A stretch of 35,465 nucleotides of DNA from NCBI GenBank assembly GCA_947467625.1, contig CANIJN010000024.1:1-35465 (forward strand), in the 5' to 3' direction. Shown here piece by piece: positions 34,628 to 35,465 of this stretch; positions within the stretch are counted from its first letter, which is position 1, and each line of letters starts with the position of its first letter. The notes beneath the pieces were generated by a model, which was not told the origin of the DNA, searched no databases, and saw only the letters and a list, made by a program, of their open reading frames with translations. The position numbers and the translations under genes are program-made. This DNA is from Opitutia bacterium (GTDB lineage Bacteria > Verrucomicrobiota > Verrucomicrobiia > Opitutales > Opitutaceae).

Positions 34628-35465
34628 TCAGGGCCCCGGCTCAAACCCATCCTCGGTACCGGTCTGCACGTGGTACGCCCCGGTGCGGTTGGTACCCGTG
34701 CGGTAGTTGTAGAGTTCAATGACCCGCGTTAACTCAAACAGACCGATCTTCCCATCCCGATCAGAGTCGGCGGAGTGATAGACGGAAAGGGTAACCGTGG
34801 CGGTGCTGAGACGACTCGGGTCCGCAGCGAAGCCGTCTTCAGTTTGGAGGGCGCCTGCGCTGGCCGGCACAACGTAGGCCCCGGTGCGTACGGTGCCATT
34901 GAACGTGTTGAACAGTTCGATCACGCGCGTGAGCTCAACCAGACTAATCCGATAATTCTGATCGGTGTCCGCCCCGTGCGTCATCACTGGCGGCACGCCC
35001 AACGGATCCGGCGTAGCGAGAAACTGCAACGAGGTGCCGTTGCTCACCCCAACCAGCGCCACCAGTTCGTGCAGGCCCGCCTGACCAGCCGGCACGTTGA
35101 CGGTGTAAGTGAAACTCACCGGGCTTTGAGGGATGTTCGTCCACGCCCAGTACAATTCGCTCGTCTGACCCACGAGCGGACCTTGGTCTCCGGCGCTTCC
35201 GGCCGAGGCCGCAAAGCTCCAGCCGGTGGGCAACAGCACCGCCCAGCTCAGCGCCGTGGCCGTGCCGCTGTAGGTCAGCGTGTTCGTCAGCGTCACGGTC
35301 CGGCCGGCCACGTAACCGGAACCCACTACCGCGTGGGTGGCACTGTTGCCCGGCTGCGTCAGCGTAAACGTCGCGATCGACGACTTCACGGTGCCCGCGC
35401 TGTTTGTCGCCGCGACCGTGTAATTGCCGGCCGCCGATGCCTGCACGTTGTTCAGCGTCAGCTCC
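34628..35465 (-). CDS. C-terminal part of a large secreted protein with Ig-like and tandem EF-hand modules (partial)
   Basis: About 278 residues are visible; the frame is open to the right edge, so the N-terminus is outside. It begins in the last strands of an Ig-like domain (LTLNNVQASAAGNYTVAATN), followed by a cell-surface beta-sandwich domain (VGSGYVAGRTVTLTNTLTYS ... VSFTYTVNVPAG). Two tandem modules of about 55 residues then follow. Each has a dockerin/EF-hand-like calcium loop (DTDQNYRISLVE, near 34939-34974; DSDRDGKIGLFE, near 34740-34775), then LTRVIELFN or LTRVIELYN, RTGAY and TEDGF. Extracellular. Dockerin-like docking or calcium-stabilised anchoring are both possible. It ends GTEDGFEPGP. 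Confidence 0.8.
   Translation of the reverse strand, partial: ELTLNNVQASAAGNYTVAATNSAGTVKSSIATFTLTQPGNSATHAVVGSGYVAGRTVTLTNTLTYSGTATALSWAVLLPTGWSFAASAGSAGDQGPLVGQTSELYWAWTNIPQSPVSFTYTVNVPAGQAGLHELVALVGVSNGTSLQFLATPDPLGVPPVMTHGADTDQNYRISLVELTRVIELFNTFNGTVRTGAYVVPASAGALQTEDGFAADPSRLSTATVTLSVYHSADSDRDGKIGLFELTRVIELYNYRTGTNRTGAYHVQTGTEDGFEPGP

Noticed and set aside
34439-34732. 97-codon plus-strand frame including the decamer repeat
   Set aside because: His/Thr/Arg repeats arise from the tandem DNA repeat, and the frame overlaps the end of the minus-strand surface-protein gene.

Overview
The window is GC-rich and has the gene content of a Verrucomicrobiota chromosome, most likely class Opitutia (Opitutaceae-like). 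The reasons are a Pirellula/Verrucomicrobium-type dehydrogenase with a C-terminal CxxCH haem domain, DUF1080 (3-keto-disaccharide hydrolase family) proteins, a large TonB-dependent receptor whose N-terminus is of the type common in this group, and a surface protein with repeated EF-hand modules. This taxonomic call is an inference; no rRNA gene is present.

Layout. Positions 1-281 hold the start of an FKBP-type prolyl isomerase (minus strand, cut by the window edge). Positions 600-14695 are one long minus-strand respiratory operon for complex I, in transcription order nuoB-C-D-E-F-G-(76-aa membrane ORF)-H-I-J-K-L-M-N. nuoA is not where it would be expected. A palindromic intergenic element sits between nuoL and nuoM. 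Diverging from nuoB is a 1050-aa TonB-dependent receptor (14966-18118), followed by a small TPR protein. A GNAT acetyltransferase converges on the TPR gene. The protein-quality-control set tig-clpP-clpX (minus, 23084 to 19757) comes next, with tsaB (tRNA t6A synthesis) diverging from tig.

From 23908 to 32207 lies a secreted carbohydrate/redox neighbourhood. A minus-strand pair encodes an FG-GAP/VCBS propeller protein and a 1272-aa fusion of DUF1080, PVC-type dehydrogenase, HEAT-like repeats and cytochrome c. A PhnA/YjdM zinc-ribbon protein follows, then a stand-alone DUF1080 protein with a strong terminator and a tiny Lys-rich ORF upstream of it, then a secreted alpha/beta hydrolase. An MsbA-type ABC exporter (32347-34215) and the C-terminal part of a large Ig/EF-hand-module surface protein (minus, cut by the right edge) finish the window.

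How the genes may work together: complex I feeds the quinone pool. The DUF1080-dehydrogenase-cytochrome fusion could oxidise and cleave glycosides in the periplasm, with electrons leaving through its own c-type haem; the hydrolase and the TonB receptor would be plausible accessories. This is an inference from domain content only.

Two sequence-level patterns stand out. A roughly 50-bp palindromic element with a conserved loop occurs in two convergent-gene gaps, in opposite orientations. Start codons almost never have a Shine-Dalgarno sequence and are often preceded by C/T-rich leaders. No tRNA, rRNA, CRISPR array, transposase or prophage gene was seen.
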